Below, one piece after another: positions 51,478 through 60,510 of a stretch of DNA of 64,000 nucleotides. Both the position numbers and the translations under genes were made by a program. Positions within the stretch are counted from its first letter, which is position 1; every line of letters starts with the position of its first letter. The stretch comes from Burkholderia sp. (GTDB taxonomy: Bacteria; Pseudomonadota; Gammaproteobacteria; Burkholderiales; Burkholderiaceae). The stretch lies in NCBI GenBank assembly GCA_030151225.1, contig JASLEG010000087.1, positions 38,191 to 102,190 of the forward strand. Direction: 5' to 3'. Below the pieces are notes generated by a model. That model did no database searches. It saw only the letters and a program-made list of their open reading frames with translations, and was not told where the DNA came from.

Positions 51478-54400
51478 CTAGTGGAAGTCGTGCGACTCGA
51501 CGCGCAGCGCGCCGAGCAGCTCGGTTCGATCGACAAGGCGCTTGGCAACGAGATGCCGCACGGCGCCGTCCGTTTGCCAGATACCGTACACGGCCAGAAG
51601 CGACGCACCGAGCGCCTCGCGCCGGAACTGCTCGAGCAGCGTTGGCCAAACGATCACGTTGGTCTGGCCGGTCTCATCTTCCAGGGTGATAAAGAGAACC
51701 CCTTTCGCGGTGCCGGGGCGCTGACGTACGGTCACGATCCCGCACGCCCGCGCGAACTGCCCGTTGCGCAACTGCGCGAGCTCGCACGCCGGAAGCAGCC
51801 GATCCGCTCGCAATCGATCGCGCAGCAGCTCGAGGGGGTGTCGGCCGAGCGTGAATCCCATCGCGCTGTAGTCGGTCACGATCTCACTGCCTTCCGAGGC
51901 CTCGGGCAGCACCGGCGTCGCGTCGTCGCGCTCGGTGCCGCGCAGGATATCTTTGTCCGGCACCGCCGCGGCCGCTGTCCAGATCGCGTTTCGCCGGTGC
52001 CCCTTGGCTAGCGAGCGCAGGGCACCGGCGCGAGCCAGGACCGCCAGGTCGTGCCGGTCGAGGGTCGCGCGCCGGGCGAGATCCGCAACATCGACGAAGG
52101 GCCGCACGGCACGCGCCAGGTGGATCCGCTCGGCTGCATCGGCGCGCATGCCGCTGATCAACGACATGCCCACCCGTACGGGCGCCATCGTCGTGTCGCC
52201 CTCGAGCGCCGAATCCCAGCTGCTGATCGTGACGTCGACCGGCAGCACATTCACGCCGCGGCGACGCGCGTCCTGCAGCAGTTGCGAGGGTGTGTAGAAG
52301 CCCATCGGCTGGCTGTTCAGCAGCGCGGCTAGGAACACGGCCGGCTCGTGACGGCGCAACCAGGCGCTGGCGTAGACGAGCAGCGCGAAGCTTGCCGCAT
52401 GACTTTCCGGAAAACCATAGTCGCCGAAGCCCTTGATCTGCGCGAAGATCGCTTCGGCGAAGTCGCGGTCATAGCCGCGCGCTAGCATGCCGTCGACGAG
52501 GCGCTCGTGGTAGGGCTCCAGGCCACCCTTGCGCTTCCAGGCCGCCATCGCTCGGCGCAGCTGGTCGGCCTCGCCGGCGGAGAAACCGGCCGCGAGCATG
52601 GCCACCTGCATGACCTGCTCCTGGAAGATCGGCACGCCGAGCGTGCGCTTGAGCGCCTTTTCGACGTCGGGGGAGGGGAACGTCACGGGCTCGAGGCCTT
52701 GGCGCCGGCGCAGGAATGGGTGGACCATCCCACCCTGTACGGGCCCGGGCCGGACGATGGCCACCTCGATGACCAGATCGTAGAAGCACCTCGGCTGGAG
52801 GCGAGGCAGCATCGACATCTGCGCACGCGACTCGACCTGGAACACCCCCATGCTGTCGCCTCGGCAGAGCATCTCGTAAGTGGCCTCATCCTCGGCCGGT
52901 ATGTCATGCAGTTCGAAGGCCTCGCCACGCTTCTCCGAGATCATCTCGAGGGCGCGCCGCACCATGCTGAGCATGCCCAGGGCCAAGACGTCGATCTTGA
53001 GCAGTCCCAGCGCCTCGATGTCGTCCTTGTCCCATTGGATGATCGTCCTATCGGCCATCGCCGCGTTTTCGATCGGCACCATGCGCGAGAGCTTCGTGCG
53101 CGAGATCACGAAGCCGCCCGAGTGCTGGGACAGGTGACGGGGATAGCCGAGGAGAGCAGTTGCGAACGCAGCCCACTGCTGATTCATCGGCGCCTCGACG
53201 TCTAGGCCGGCCTCGGCGAAGCGTGCGAGCAGATCCGCTTTCGAATCGAACCAGTTGTGAGCCTTCGCGACGCGATCGACAATCATCGGATCCACACCGA
53301 GCGCCTTGCCTGCTTCGCGCAGCGCGCCCCGCGGGCGGTACGTCGATACGGCCGCCGTCAGCGCAGCGCGATCGCGCCCATACTTCGTGTAGATGTACTG
53401 CATCACTTCCTCGCGCCGCTGGTGCTCGAAGTCGACGTCGATGTCCGGTGGCTCGTTTCTCTCCTTCGAGATGAAGCGCTCGAACAGCATGTTGCCGCGT
53501 GCCGGGTCGACTTCCGTCACCCGAAGGCAATAGCAGACAGCGCTGTTCGCGGCCGAGCCGCGGCCTTGGCAGAGGATGTTTTGGCTACGCGCGAATCGCA
53601 CGATGTCGTAGACCGTCAGAAAGTACGGCTCATACTTCAGCTCGGCGATCAGCTGCAGCTCGTGTTCGATCTGCGCCTGTACGTTGAACGGAATCGCGTT
53701 GGGGAAGCGCCCGTGCGCGCCGATGTAGGTCTGCTCGCGCAGATACGACGCCGGCGTGTAGCCGGCCGGCACGAGCTCGTCCGGATACTCGTAGCGCAGC
53801 TCGTCGAGCGAGAAGCTGCAGCGCCGCGCGATGCGGACCGTTTCCTCCAGCGCGCCGGCCGGGTAGAGGTTGGCCAGGCGCAGCCGTGATCGCAAATGCC
53901 GCTCGGCATTCGGGGCGAGCTCGTATCCGCATTCGCCCACGGAGCGGCCGATCCGGATCGCCGTGAGGACGTCCTGCAGGGGCTTTCGCGAGCGCACGTG
54001 CATCACCGGCCAGCTGGTGGCCACCACGGGCACGTCGTGGCACGCCGCAGCCCGCTCGACGCGGCCCCGATGGATATCGTCCATCGCCCGTGCATGTAGC
54101 GTCAGGGCGACGCGAGCACGGTCCCCGAACACAGCAGCGAACCACTCGACTTGAGCGTCGAGCCGTTGCTCGTTCGCCGGGAACTCAGGCGTGAGAATCG
54201 CGATGCAGTCGGGCAGGCCTCGGAGATGCGCGAGCGGTGTCTCGGGGTGCTCGAGATCCATCGGCGCCAGTCGATACGTGCCCTTTGCGCTACGGGTGCG
54301 CGCGAGCGTGATCAGCTCGCAGAGATTGCCGTAGCCCTCGCGGTTCATTGCGAGCGCCGTGAACGACAGCGCCGGCGAACCGTCGGCCGACGTCAGCTGG

Positions 54401-54627
54401 AAGTGGGCGCCGATGATAAGTGGCAGGCCTGCAGCCTTCGCTTCGACGTGTGCGCGCACTGCGCCGGCGAGCGAGCATTCATCGGTGATCGCGATAGCGC
54501 TGTACCCGAGGCGAGCCGCGCGCTCCACCAGTTCCTCCGCGCGCGAGGCGCCGCGAAGAAAAGAGAAGTTGCTCGCGCACTGCAGTTCCGCATAAGCGGG
54601 CAGCACGCCGACCGGCGCTGCACACAT
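51478..54627 (-). CDS. dnaE2: DnaE2/ImuC error-prone DNA polymerase III alpha subunit
   Basis: 1049 residues, about the length of DnaE2. PHP domain start YAELQCASNFSFLRGASRAEELVERA, palm region ILCQGRGSAANSAVCYCLRVTEVDP and RNEPPDIDVDFEHQRREEVMQY with the catalytic aspartates, then GVPIFQEQVMQVAM and a C-terminal OB fold (GIVTVRQRPGTAKGVLFITLEDETG). Acts with ImuA and ImuB in damage-induced mutagenesis. Last gene of the leftward operon; ends 20 bases from the convergent DUF3396 gene. Confidence 0.95.
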   Translation of the reverse strand: MCAAPVGVLPAYAELQCASNFSFLRGASRAEELVERAARLGYSAIAITDECSLAGAVRAHVEAKAAGLPLIIGAHFQLTSADGSPALSFTALAMNREGYGNLCELITLARTRSAKGTYRLAPMDLEHPETPLAHLRGLPDCIAILTPEFPANEQRLDAQVEWFAAVFGDRARVALTLHARAMDDIHRGRVERAAACHDVPVVATSWPVMHVRSRKPLQDVLTAIRIGRSVGECGYELAPNAERHLRSRLRLANLYPAGALEETVRIARRCSFSLDELRYEYPDELVPAGYTPASYLREQTYIGAHGRFPNAIPFNVQAQIEHELQLIAELKYEPYFLTVYDIVRFARSQNILCQGRGSAANSAVCYCLRVTEVDPARGNMLFERFISKERNEPPDIDVDFEHQRREEVMQYIYTKYGRDRAALTAAVSTYRPRGALREAGKALGVDPMIVDRVAKAHNWFDSKADLLARFAEAGLDVEAPMNQQWAAFATALLGYPRHLSQHSGGFVISRTKLSRMVPIENAAMADRTIIQWDKDDIEALGLLKIDVLALGMLSMVRRALEMISEKRGEAFELHDIPAEDEATYEMLCRGDSMGVFQVESRAQMSMLPRLQPRCFYDLVIEVAIVRPGPVQGGMVHPFLRRRQGLEPVTFPSPDVEKALKRTLGVPIFQEQVMQVAMLAAGFSAGEADQLRRAMAAWKRKGGLEPYHERLVDGMLARGYDRDFAEAIFAQIKGFGDYGFPESHAASFALLVYASAWLRRHEPAVFLAALLNSQPMGFYTPSQLLQDARRRGVNVLPVDVTISSWDSALEGDTTMAPVRVGMSLISGMRADAAERIHLARAVRPFVDVADLARRATLDRHDLAVLARAGALRSLAKGHRRNAIWTAAAAVPDKDILRGTERDDATPVLPEASEGSEIVTDYSAMGFTLGRHPLELLRDRLRADRLLPACELAQLRNGQFARACGIVTVRQRPGTAKGVLFITLEDETGQTNVIVWPTLLEQFRREALGASLLAVYGIWQTDGAVRHLVAKRLVDRTELLGALRVESHDFH

Positions 54628-54633
54628 CGCTGG

Positions 54634-56112
54634 TCAGCCGAACAAGCCGTGCAAGAACCAGCGCGGCTCGCGCTCGTCACGTGTGGATACGCGCTCGCGG
54701 AACAGCCAGTAACAGACGCCGTGGTCGTCTTCGGCGACGAAGTAGTCGCGCGTCACGGCCTGGCCGTCCTCCCAGCCGCACTCGATTCGTTCCCCCGACG
54801 ACATCATGCGTAGCGGCGTGCCGTAGAACGGCCGATTCGCTCGCATGAGCAGCTGCACAGGCGCCTCCAGCAGCCAGGCCGGCCGAGGCAGATCCGCTGG
54901 AGCCAACACGGCTTTCTTGCGTTGATCGAGCGGCACCCACTGCGCGGCGATCTCCGGCCGGAAATCGGCCGCCGGCGCCGGTGTCAGCACATTCTCCGCG
55001 CCGAGGCGCGCCGCGAGCAGCTCGAGCAGCCGCGCGTGGTCCTGCGGCGTGCCGCCTGGCTCAGGAAAGAGCGTTTCGCTCGGCGCCGCCGCGGCTTGCA
55101 CGCGGTGGGCGTGTAGCGCGATCGCGATCGCCGGCGTCGGCAGCTCGAGGCGGCCCAGTCGTTCCTTTACCAAGCGCATCAAATGATCTTCGAAGCGTGT
55201 GGGTGCGCCGAGCACAATCTCGAGCTCGGTCGGGGGGATCGCGTCTCGTCCGCGCTCGTGCTCCAGTATCAGCACGAACGCGCATGCGTCCAGCTGCTTC
55301 GCGGCCAGCCAGCCCGTCAGTTGGAGCACCAGGCGATGCGCGGCAAACACGAGTGCGTCAGCGTGCTCGACGCGATCTGGCAGCTCGATGCGCACGTCGA
55401 ATGCCGGCGGCGCCTCAAGCCACTCGTAGGGCGCCGGTGCCGTGCCGTCGACTTGGTCGAGCCAGTCCAGCAGCGCGGTGCCGCAGCGTTTCTTGAGCCC
55501 GGCGCGCGGCAGGCGCTGCAAGTCAGCGAGCGTCGAGCAGCCCAGCTCATCGAACCACTCAACATACCGACGCGCCGGCGGAGCCACGGCGAGCGGGGCA
55601 CGCGCGAGCGCACGGCGCAGTGAGCGAGGTGCCAGCGCAGCACCGCCACGCAGGCCACGGGCAAGCAGCCACGCCGCAGGCCCGGTCGACGCCAGCGAGA
55701 CAGCAGCTGTCAAACCGAAGGACGCGACCAGCTGGCGCACGCGGCGCCTGACCGCACGGATGCCGCCGAACAAGCGCAGGCTGGCCGTCACGTCGAGCAG
55801 CACCACGGCCTCCGCCTCGAGCACCACGCTCGGTGTGAAGCGCAGGAGGGCGTAAGCGACGCCGCGCAGCAGTTCGTCCTCGCGAGCGGTGTCGCGCGTG
55901 CAGATCTGCGCGTTCGGCGCGAGCGTGAGCACGCCACCTCGGCGCATGCCTGACGTAACACCGAACTCTCGCGCTGTGCGATCGAGAGCCGCGACGCGGT
56001 CGCGCTCGAGCACCACCAGGCCGCCGACATCATTCGACGATGGCCCGGGCGACAGCGGCCGGAATGATTCGAGAGTGAGGCGTGGCAGATGCACGCCGAT
56101 CCAGACGAGCAT
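54634..56112 (-). CDS. imuB: ImuB, Y-family polymerase-like mutagenesis protein
   Basis: 492 residues from the ATG at 56112 (an upstream start would add a nonconserved leader). WIGVHLPRLTLESF has the Y-family N-terminal strand but lacks the catalytic acidic residues, as expected for ImuB. Later: VLDVTASLRLFGG and CSTLADLQRLPRAGLKKRCG (HhH). ImuB links the cassette to the beta clamp. Overlaps the imuA end; dnaE2 begins 7 bases past its stop. Confidence 0.92.
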   Translation of the reverse strand: MLVWIGVHLPRLTLESFRPLSPGPSSNDVGGLVVLERDRVAALDRTAREFGVTSGMRRGGVLTLAPNAQICTRDTAREDELLRGVAYALLRFTPSVVLEAEAVVLLDVTASLRLFGGIRAVRRRVRQLVASFGLTAAVSLASTGPAAWLLARGLRGGAALAPRSLRRALARAPLAVAPPARRYVEWFDELGCSTLADLQRLPRAGLKKRCGTALLDWLDQVDGTAPAPYEWLEAPPAFDVRIELPDRVEHADALVFAAHRLVLQLTGWLAAKQLDACAFVLILEHERGRDAIPPTELEIVLGAPTRFEDHLMRLVKERLGRLELPTPAIAIALHAHRVQAAAAPSETLFPEPGGTPQDHARLLELLAARLGAENVLTPAPAADFRPEIAAQWVPLDQRKKAVLAPADLPRPAWLLEAPVQLLMRANRPFYGTPLRMMSSGERIECGWEDGQAVTRDYFVAEDDHGVCYWLFRERVSTRDEREPRWFLHGLFG

Positions 56113-56749
56113 GACGGTCCAGCAGGATTGGAGAGGGGGACAGCGGCACGAACAGCGGCTCATCGCGCTGCGCACCGCGGCGTTTCACAAACGTCACGTC
56201 GATTCCGTCGCGCCGGGGGGCGAGCGCCAGGCGCAACGGCGCCGGCGACGCATCGCGCGCGGCCGACGTCGGGCGAAGCAGGAAGAACAGCGCAGCTCCG
56301 GACTGCGCCGCAAGATTAAGGCGCCGCAGCGCGTCCGATCGCACGGCATGCTGCCAGAGCAGCACCGCGCCACATGTGCCTGCTCTGAGCGCTTGCTCGG
56401 CCGCCCAGAGGGCATCCGCAGTGCGGGGAGCCCGTAGGTTGACGAACCCGGCGGGATCGATGCCCCAGAATGCGAGCGCTGCAGGCTGCAAGCGGTGAGG
56501 GGGCTGCACGATCACGACCGGTTTCGGTGCCAGGCCGGCGAGCACCGGCGCAAGCAGTCTCAGCTCGCCGATCCCAGGCTGCTGCGCGAGCAGCTCGACA
56601 AGGCAGCCCTGTGGCCAGCCGCCGCCCGGTAGCTCGGCCGATAGCTCTACGTGGCCGGTGTCGATACCACGCGAGCCGGCCCGCGCAAGCTGATTGGCGC
56701 GCCACAAATCTGGGTGGATGCGTTCAGGATGGACAAGAGCGGGGTGCAT
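56030..56749 (-). CDS. imuA: ImuA, RecA/SulA-like mutagenesis accessory protein
   Basis: 239 residues. IDTGHVELSAELPGGGWPQGCLVELLAQQPGIGELRLLAPVLA is the RecA-like core of ImuA/SulA-type proteins. First gene of imuA-imuB-dnaE2, with a LexA box 19 bases before the start, so SOS-induced. Confidence 0.92.
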   Translation of the reverse strand: MHPALVHPERIHPDLWRANQLARAGSRGIDTGHVELSAELPGGGWPQGCLVELLAQQPGIGELRLLAPVLAGLAPKPVVIVQPPHRLQPAALAFWGIDPAGFVNLRAPRTADALWAAEQALRAGTCGAVLLWQHAVRSDALRRLNLAAQSGAALFFLLRPTSAARDASPAPLRLALAPRRDGIDVTFVKRRGAQRDEPLFVPLSPSPILLDRHARLDRRASATPHSRIIPAAVARAIVE

Positions 56750-56767
56750 AGTGTTCGTTCACTAATA

Positions 56768-56783
56768 CTGTATGGATATACAG
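56768..56783. promoter_or_regulatory. LexA (SOS) box
   Basis: CTGTATGGATATACAG, a near-consensus CTG-N10-CAG LexA site, sits in the 137-base gap between divergent imuA and the SRAP gene. It can control both. Confidence 0.88.
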
Positions 56784-56886
56784 GTTTCGGGCATTGTAGC
56801 GCACCTGTCTCAAAAAGCCAGCACCGGGGCCGCGTCGCCGGCAGGGCTCGCGTAAGATGGACTGCAGACAACGGAGGACACGGACG

Positions 56887-57639
56887 ATGTGTACGAACTA
56901 CGTTGCAACCGCGAGAAGCCGTTACGCAGAGCATTTCGGATCGGCGCCGCCCGGCGACGACTGGTCGGCCGAGATCTACCGCGACTACCAGGCGCCGTTT
57001 ATCCGTCGCGGCGAAGATGGCGGCCGCGAGTCGCTGCTCGGTGGGTTCGGCATCCGTCCGCAGTCGAAGATCGGCGGCAAGGTGCACTTCGACACGATGA
57101 ATGCTCGAAGCGAAACCGTCGGGGAGAAGGCCAGCTTCAAGGACTCGTGGCGCGCCGGCCGGCTGGCCATCATTCCGGCGGACGTGATCTTCGAGCCTCG
57201 ATATCCGCAGCTTCCCGATCTGGACGTGCCTGAGCGCGACGAACGGATCCGCGCCGTGCTGAAGGCGCGATCCGAGAGATGGGGCATCACGTTGGCGAGC
57301 GGGGAGCCGAGTGGGGTGGCTGGCCTGTGGAAGCCGTGGAAAGAGACAGATGGCACCGTCACATTCGGATTCACGATGTTGACGGTCAATGCAGACGCGC
57401 ACCCGTTTCTCAGCCAGTTCCACAAGCACCTAGAGGTGAATGGCTCGCCGAACGAGAAGCGAGGCGTCGTCATTCTCCTCCCGGAGCAATACGATGACTG
57501 GCTCGACTGCCGCGACCCGGAGCTCGCGCGGACTTTTCTTTCGCTGCTGGCGCCTGAGGCGTATCGAGGAGCGCCGGCGCCAAGACTCACACGGGCGGAT
57601 TCCACTGGCCGCGGAAAGGCCGACAGTAGAGCTGGATGA
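56887..57639 (+). CDS. SRAP-family protein (YedK/HMCES-like)
   Basis: 250 residues. Cys2 directly after the initiator Met (MCTNYVATAR), then FGIRPQSKIGGKVHFDTMNARSETV, IIPADVIFEPRY (active-site Glu), MLTVNADAHPFLSQFHKH (active-site His) fit SRAP proteins, which form a covalent thiazolidine link with abasic sites in single-stranded DNA. The usual FYEW is FEPRY here. Divergent from the imu cassette and probably SOS-controlled with it. Confidence 0.88.
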   Translation: MCTNYVATARSRYAEHFGSAPPGDDWSAEIYRDYQAPFIRRGEDGGRESLLGGFGIRPQSKIGGKVHFDTMNARSETVGEKASFKDSWRAGRLAIIPADVIFEPRYPQLPDLDVPERDERIRAVLKARSERWGITLASGEPSGVAGLWKPWKETDGTVTFGFTMLTVNADAHPFLSQFHKHLEVNGSPNEKRGVVILLPEQYDDWLDCRDPELARTFLSLLAPEAYRGAPAPRLTRADSTGRGKADSRAG

Positions 57640-57808
57640 CTGGTGCAAAGCCGTTTGCAGCTATTACATTTTCATCGAGTTGGACGGTCGGTGACGATCT
57701 GATAGCCTCTCGACACGAAAACATTGGCGTCTCTTCACTGTCAGCCGTCAGGAAGCTCATCGAGAGCGATCCTGTCCGGCTGGCATCGATTGTTAGCGGG
57801 GTGGTGTG

Positions 57809-58045
57809 ATGGTGGAAGCAAAGCGCGGCCGCGGCCGGCCGGCGACATTGACGGACGAAGGCCGGCAGGCACAACTACGAGGCGCGCAAGCCGCGCATCG
57901 AGCGCGGACGGCGGAGGCGGGCAAGGCGCGGATGGACGTGAGCGTTGATGTCGCAACAAAGGAAAAGATCGAGGCGTACCGCGTGAAGCACCAGCTGCCG
58001 AGCAATGGCGCCGCGCTCGATGCGATGCTGGCTAAGCTGAAATAA
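57809..58045 (+). CDS. Small basic protein, possible DNA-binding
   Basis: 78 residues. AKRGRGRPATLTDEGRQAQLRGAQAAHRART is basic with an AT-hook-like GRGRP, and VSVDVATKEKIEAYRVKHQLPSNGAALDAMLAKL resembles a ribbon-helix-helix unit. Probably a small plasmid regulator. Confidence 0.55.
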   Translation: MVEAKRGRGRPATLTDEGRQAQLRGAQAAHRARTAEAGKARMDVSVDVATKEKIEAYRVKHQLPSNGAALDAMLAKLK

Positions 58046-58048
58046 ATG

Positions 58049-58077
58049 TTGACCGGTAATCATTAAATAGATACATT
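58049..58077 (+). promoter_or_regulatory. Promoter of the small-gene array
   Basis: TTGACC (58049-58054), 17-base spacer, TACATT (58072-58077) in AT-rich DNA, 48 bases before the first array gene. Likely start near 58084. Confidence 0.55.
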
Positions 58078-58124
58078 AGTCCTATGGTCGGTACATGTGC
58101 CGACGACGGAATCAGGGGCTAGTA

Positions 58125-58403
58125 ATGAGCGTGACAAAGACCAAGCAATCTCAGGATCAGGCGGCAACTCGCACGCTCGACTCGACGGATATCCGGTATG
58201 CGGTTGGGTTCAACATGAAGTGCCGCTACGTCGTCTGTCAGGTTCGGATCGCTGAACGTCTGAATGATCCCTCCAGCAGATATGACTGCGTGACAGTGGG
58301 GTCGGACGGCATCCGCGTGCTGGGGCGCGAAGCCGATCTGCACATGACGAAGAAGACCGCCATGGCCGAGGTGAACGAACGGAACGCGCGCCTGAAGTTC
58401 TAG
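58125..58403 (+). CDS. Small hypothetical protein
   Basis: 92 residues (MSVTKTKQSQDQAATRTLDSTDIRYAVG). CRYVVCQVRIAERL and SDGIRVLGREADLHMTKKTAM suggest a small alpha/beta fold. First gene of the array. Unknown family. Confidence 0.5.
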   Translation: MSVTKTKQSQDQAATRTLDSTDIRYAVGFNMKCRYVVCQVRIAERLNDPSSRYDCVTVGSDGIRVLGREADLHMTKKTAMAEVNERNARLKF

Positions 58404-58453
58404 GTCGCCAGGAAAAGTTGCACCGATAACCGTCAAAGAGGAAGCGCCGAGCG

Positions 58454-58660
58454 ATGAAGACTGCATACGACTTGCTGATGACCGCTCCGGAAGAACAGAT
58501 TGTTCGGATGCGCCATGCATGGAATGCGATCGCGGACGGCGACTGGCAGGAAGCGGAAGCGAAATTGCGTGCAGCAGCGTTGGAGACGGAAGGCCAATTC
58601 TCGCGTGACTGCTTGGCTCTTGCTGAACATTGCAATGTCCAGGTCCTCGCCACTCGTTGA
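58454..58660 (+). CDS. Small hypothetical protein
   Basis: 68 residues, helical, acidic (YDLLMTAPEEQIVRMRHAWNAIADGDWQEAEAKLRAAALE). AGAGGAAG lies upstream. Array member, unknown. Confidence 0.5.
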   Translation: MKTAYDLLMTAPEEQIVRMRHAWNAIADGDWQEAEAKLRAAALETEGQFSRDCLALAEHCNVQVLATR

Positions 58661-58685
58661 GCGGAAAAAAGTTGAGGAGCACGTA

Positions 58686-58937
58686 GTGAAACTGATCGAT
58701 GCAACGCCCCCTGCGAACTTCCCGCACGAAGTAATCGTGCTTGATAGCGAGATCGCACAGCGTCATCCCACACAGGCGTTCTATCTGCGCGTCCGGGTTG
58801 CAGATGCCGAAGTCCGGACGATGCGCCTGGCAGGAGAGTGCACGCTTGCTGGCGCGCGCAGCGAGGCGCGCCGGCTCGGATATCAGCCGACGCATTTTCT
58901 CGAGACAAGCATCGGATATCCCACGCTGCTCGACTGA
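58686..58937 (+). CDS. Small hypothetical protein
   Basis: 83 residues from GTG with GAGGAG upstream. EVIVLDSEIAQRHPTQAFYLRVRVADAEVRTM; unknown family. Follows the previous gene across a GGAAAA junction. Confidence 0.5.
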   Translation: MKLIDATPPANFPHEVIVLDSEIAQRHPTQAFYLRVRVADAEVRTMRLAGECTLAGARSEARRLGYQPTHFLETSIGYPTLLD

Positions 58938-58953
58938 CAGGGAAAAAGACACG

Positions 58954-59142
58954 ATGGCACAGGGAAACTGGAGTCCGGACGTGATCAAGGCTAAGCCGCG
59001 TTGTCGTCTCTGCCGGCGCATTGTGCCGACTGGCGACTTCGTGCGACTCGACGGTGTGAACCCTGCACATCGAGCTTGCGCTCGGGCACGAGGTCGCGCG
59101 TATACCGAAGGGCGTGAGGTCCGGCCCGCAGCGATGGATTGA
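58954..59142 (+). CDS. Small zinc-binding-type protein
   Basis: 62 residues with CRLCRRIV and a downstream HRAC, a CxxC...HxxC arrangement suggesting one zinc site. Array member. Confidence 0.5.
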   Translation: MAQGNWSPDVIKAKPRCRLCRRIVPTGDFVRLDGVNPAHRACARARGRAYTEGREVRPAAMD

Positions 59143-59156
59143 ACGGGAAATTTCGA

Positions 59157-59363
59157 ATGACGCAGATTTGTGCAGTGTGCAGGGCGAGGCGTGATGCGGG
59201 GCTTCGTATTTTGGCCGCGAGTGCAGTGGAGTTTGCTGGTTTCGCTGTTGCCAGCCACTTCCACTCGAACCTGATAGCAGCATTCGGCGCGTCCACCACG
59301 ATCATGATGCTTTGGTCGCCGTGCCAGGTGCTTTGGCGGCTGAACGATACGGCCTGCAAATAA
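59157..59363 (+). CDS. Small protein with CxxC
   Basis: 68 residues: CAVC at 5-8, hydrophobic middle (ILAASAVEFAGFAVASHF, AAFGASTTIMML). May be a small membrane protein. Low-information. Confidence 0.4.
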   Translation: MTQICAVCRARRDAGLRILAASAVEFAGFAVASHFHSNLIAAFGASTTIMMLWSPCQVLWRLNDTACK

Positions 59364-59436
59364 CCTCGGAAAACGAAGGAAAATCTAGGATGGGGTACCT
59401 GAGAAGCGGACCTGCAAATGTGGATGCGGCGAACCC

Positions 59437-59670
59437 GTGAAGGGCAAGCGAGTGTTCCTGGATAAGGAACACCAGTTGGCTTGGATGACTGCGGGTGGAG
59501 CAGCAGAGATCGGGGCCCTACAACCGCTGGAGGCAAAGGCTCTAGGCGGAGCAAAGGCGGGGCGAATGTCGGTGGAAAGTGGGCAGCTAGCCGAAGCTTC
59601 AAAGAAGGGCGCTGAGCGCGCGCGAGAGATTGCCAATGAGTTCCGGGCTCGCAAGGCCGGCGTCAAATAG
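59437..59670 (+). CDS. Small protein with displaced Cys-rich start
   Basis: 77 residues from GTG. The in-frame codons before this GTG read KRTCKCGCGEPV, which continues naturally into KGKRVFLDKEHQLAWM and looks like the true beginning, but no start codon exists before a TAG at about 59386. An ATG at 59391 is in another frame. Either a frameshift lies near 59391-59415 or the short form is used. Confidence 0.45.
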   Translation: MKGKRVFLDKEHQLAWMTAGGAAEIGALQPLEAKALGGAKAGRMSVESGQLAEASKKGAERAREIANEFRARKAGVK

Positions 59671-59706
59671 GAAAACGCTGGCCTGGCCGGCACCAAGGAA
59701 AAAGCA

Positions 59707-60063
59707 ATGCTCACGATTCGAGAACTTCAGTACCTCGCGACGCGACTTCGCCGGGTGGACAACGAAGACTGTGGGAACGCGGCGCGATTGGTCGAAGCAG
59801 CGATTCACGACTTTGACCGTGTGAGCCGTAACCTACAAACCGAGCATGACGTGTTCCATCAGGTATGGGATCACGTTAGCCGCGCGCTCGATCGTGCGGC
59901 ACTCTCGCCGGAGCATCAGGACGAGCTGGACGCCATTGAGGCAGAGATGGCCGGGCGTGTATTGACCGCGCGACTGGCCCTCGGACAATTGGTCAGTCCG
60001 GGTCAATTGGCAAGCGAGCCGCGCAGGAGTCGCCTGCGCATGTTCATCGAACTGTTCGCGTAA
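59707..60063 (+). CDS. Small helical hypothetical protein
   Basis: 118 residues (IRELQYLATRLRRVDNEDCGNAARLVEAAIHDFDRV). Helical throughout, no membrane segment. Preceded by AAGGAAAAA and a GCTGGCCTGGCCGGC palindrome-like spacer repeated at 62397. Confidence 0.55.
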   Translation: MLTIRELQYLATRLRRVDNEDCGNAARLVEAAIHDFDRVSRNLQTEHDVFHQVWDHVSRALDRAALSPEHQDELDAIEAEMAGRVLTARLALGQLVSPGQLASEPRRSRLRMFIELFA

Positions 60064-60080
60064 CCATCGGAAAATAGGAC

Positions 60081-60497
60081 ATGAAGAAGTTGATCGTTCT
60101 GCTCATTTTGGGGAGCGCTGCAGTAGTAGCTACAGCAGCTGGGCAGGTTTCGTCGCCAGGCCAAGCCGGTCTTTCGCCCGAGGCGCAGACGACACCGAGA
60201 CAAGCGATCGCCGCGTTTGATTCCGGGCTATGTGCAATGGACCTCCAGACGCATGTGAACGCTGATGGAACGACATTGATCGACTACGCTGCGCCGAATA
60301 AGACGCTTCACTTCTGTCAGTACGTTCGTGAGGTGGTGGCGCCTGCGTGCGTTTCGAATCGCTCATGCCAAAGCTTCGAGGCATGGTCGAAAGCGAATGC
60401 CGATCTGGATCCTCGCGTTCCTCACTCCTTGTTTGTGTCGCTGATTCTCGAACGGCGCCGGATACGACCGCGGGATCTCGGCTCAATATCAAATTGA
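60081..60497 (+). CDS. Exported hypothetical protein
   Basis: 138 residues with a signal peptide (MKKLIVLLILGSAAVVATAAG). The mature part has four Cys (LCAMD, HFCQYV, PACVS, RSCQSF), probably disulfide-bonded in the periplasm. Unknown. Confidence 0.6.
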   Translation: MKKLIVLLILGSAAVVATAAGQVSSPGQAGLSPEAQTTPRQAIAAFDSGLCAMDLQTHVNADGTTLIDYAAPNKTLHFCQYVREVVAPACVSNRSCQSFEAWSKANADLDPRVPHSLFVSLILERRRIRPRDLGSISN

Positions 60498-60510
60498 CCA
60501 CGGAAAATAG

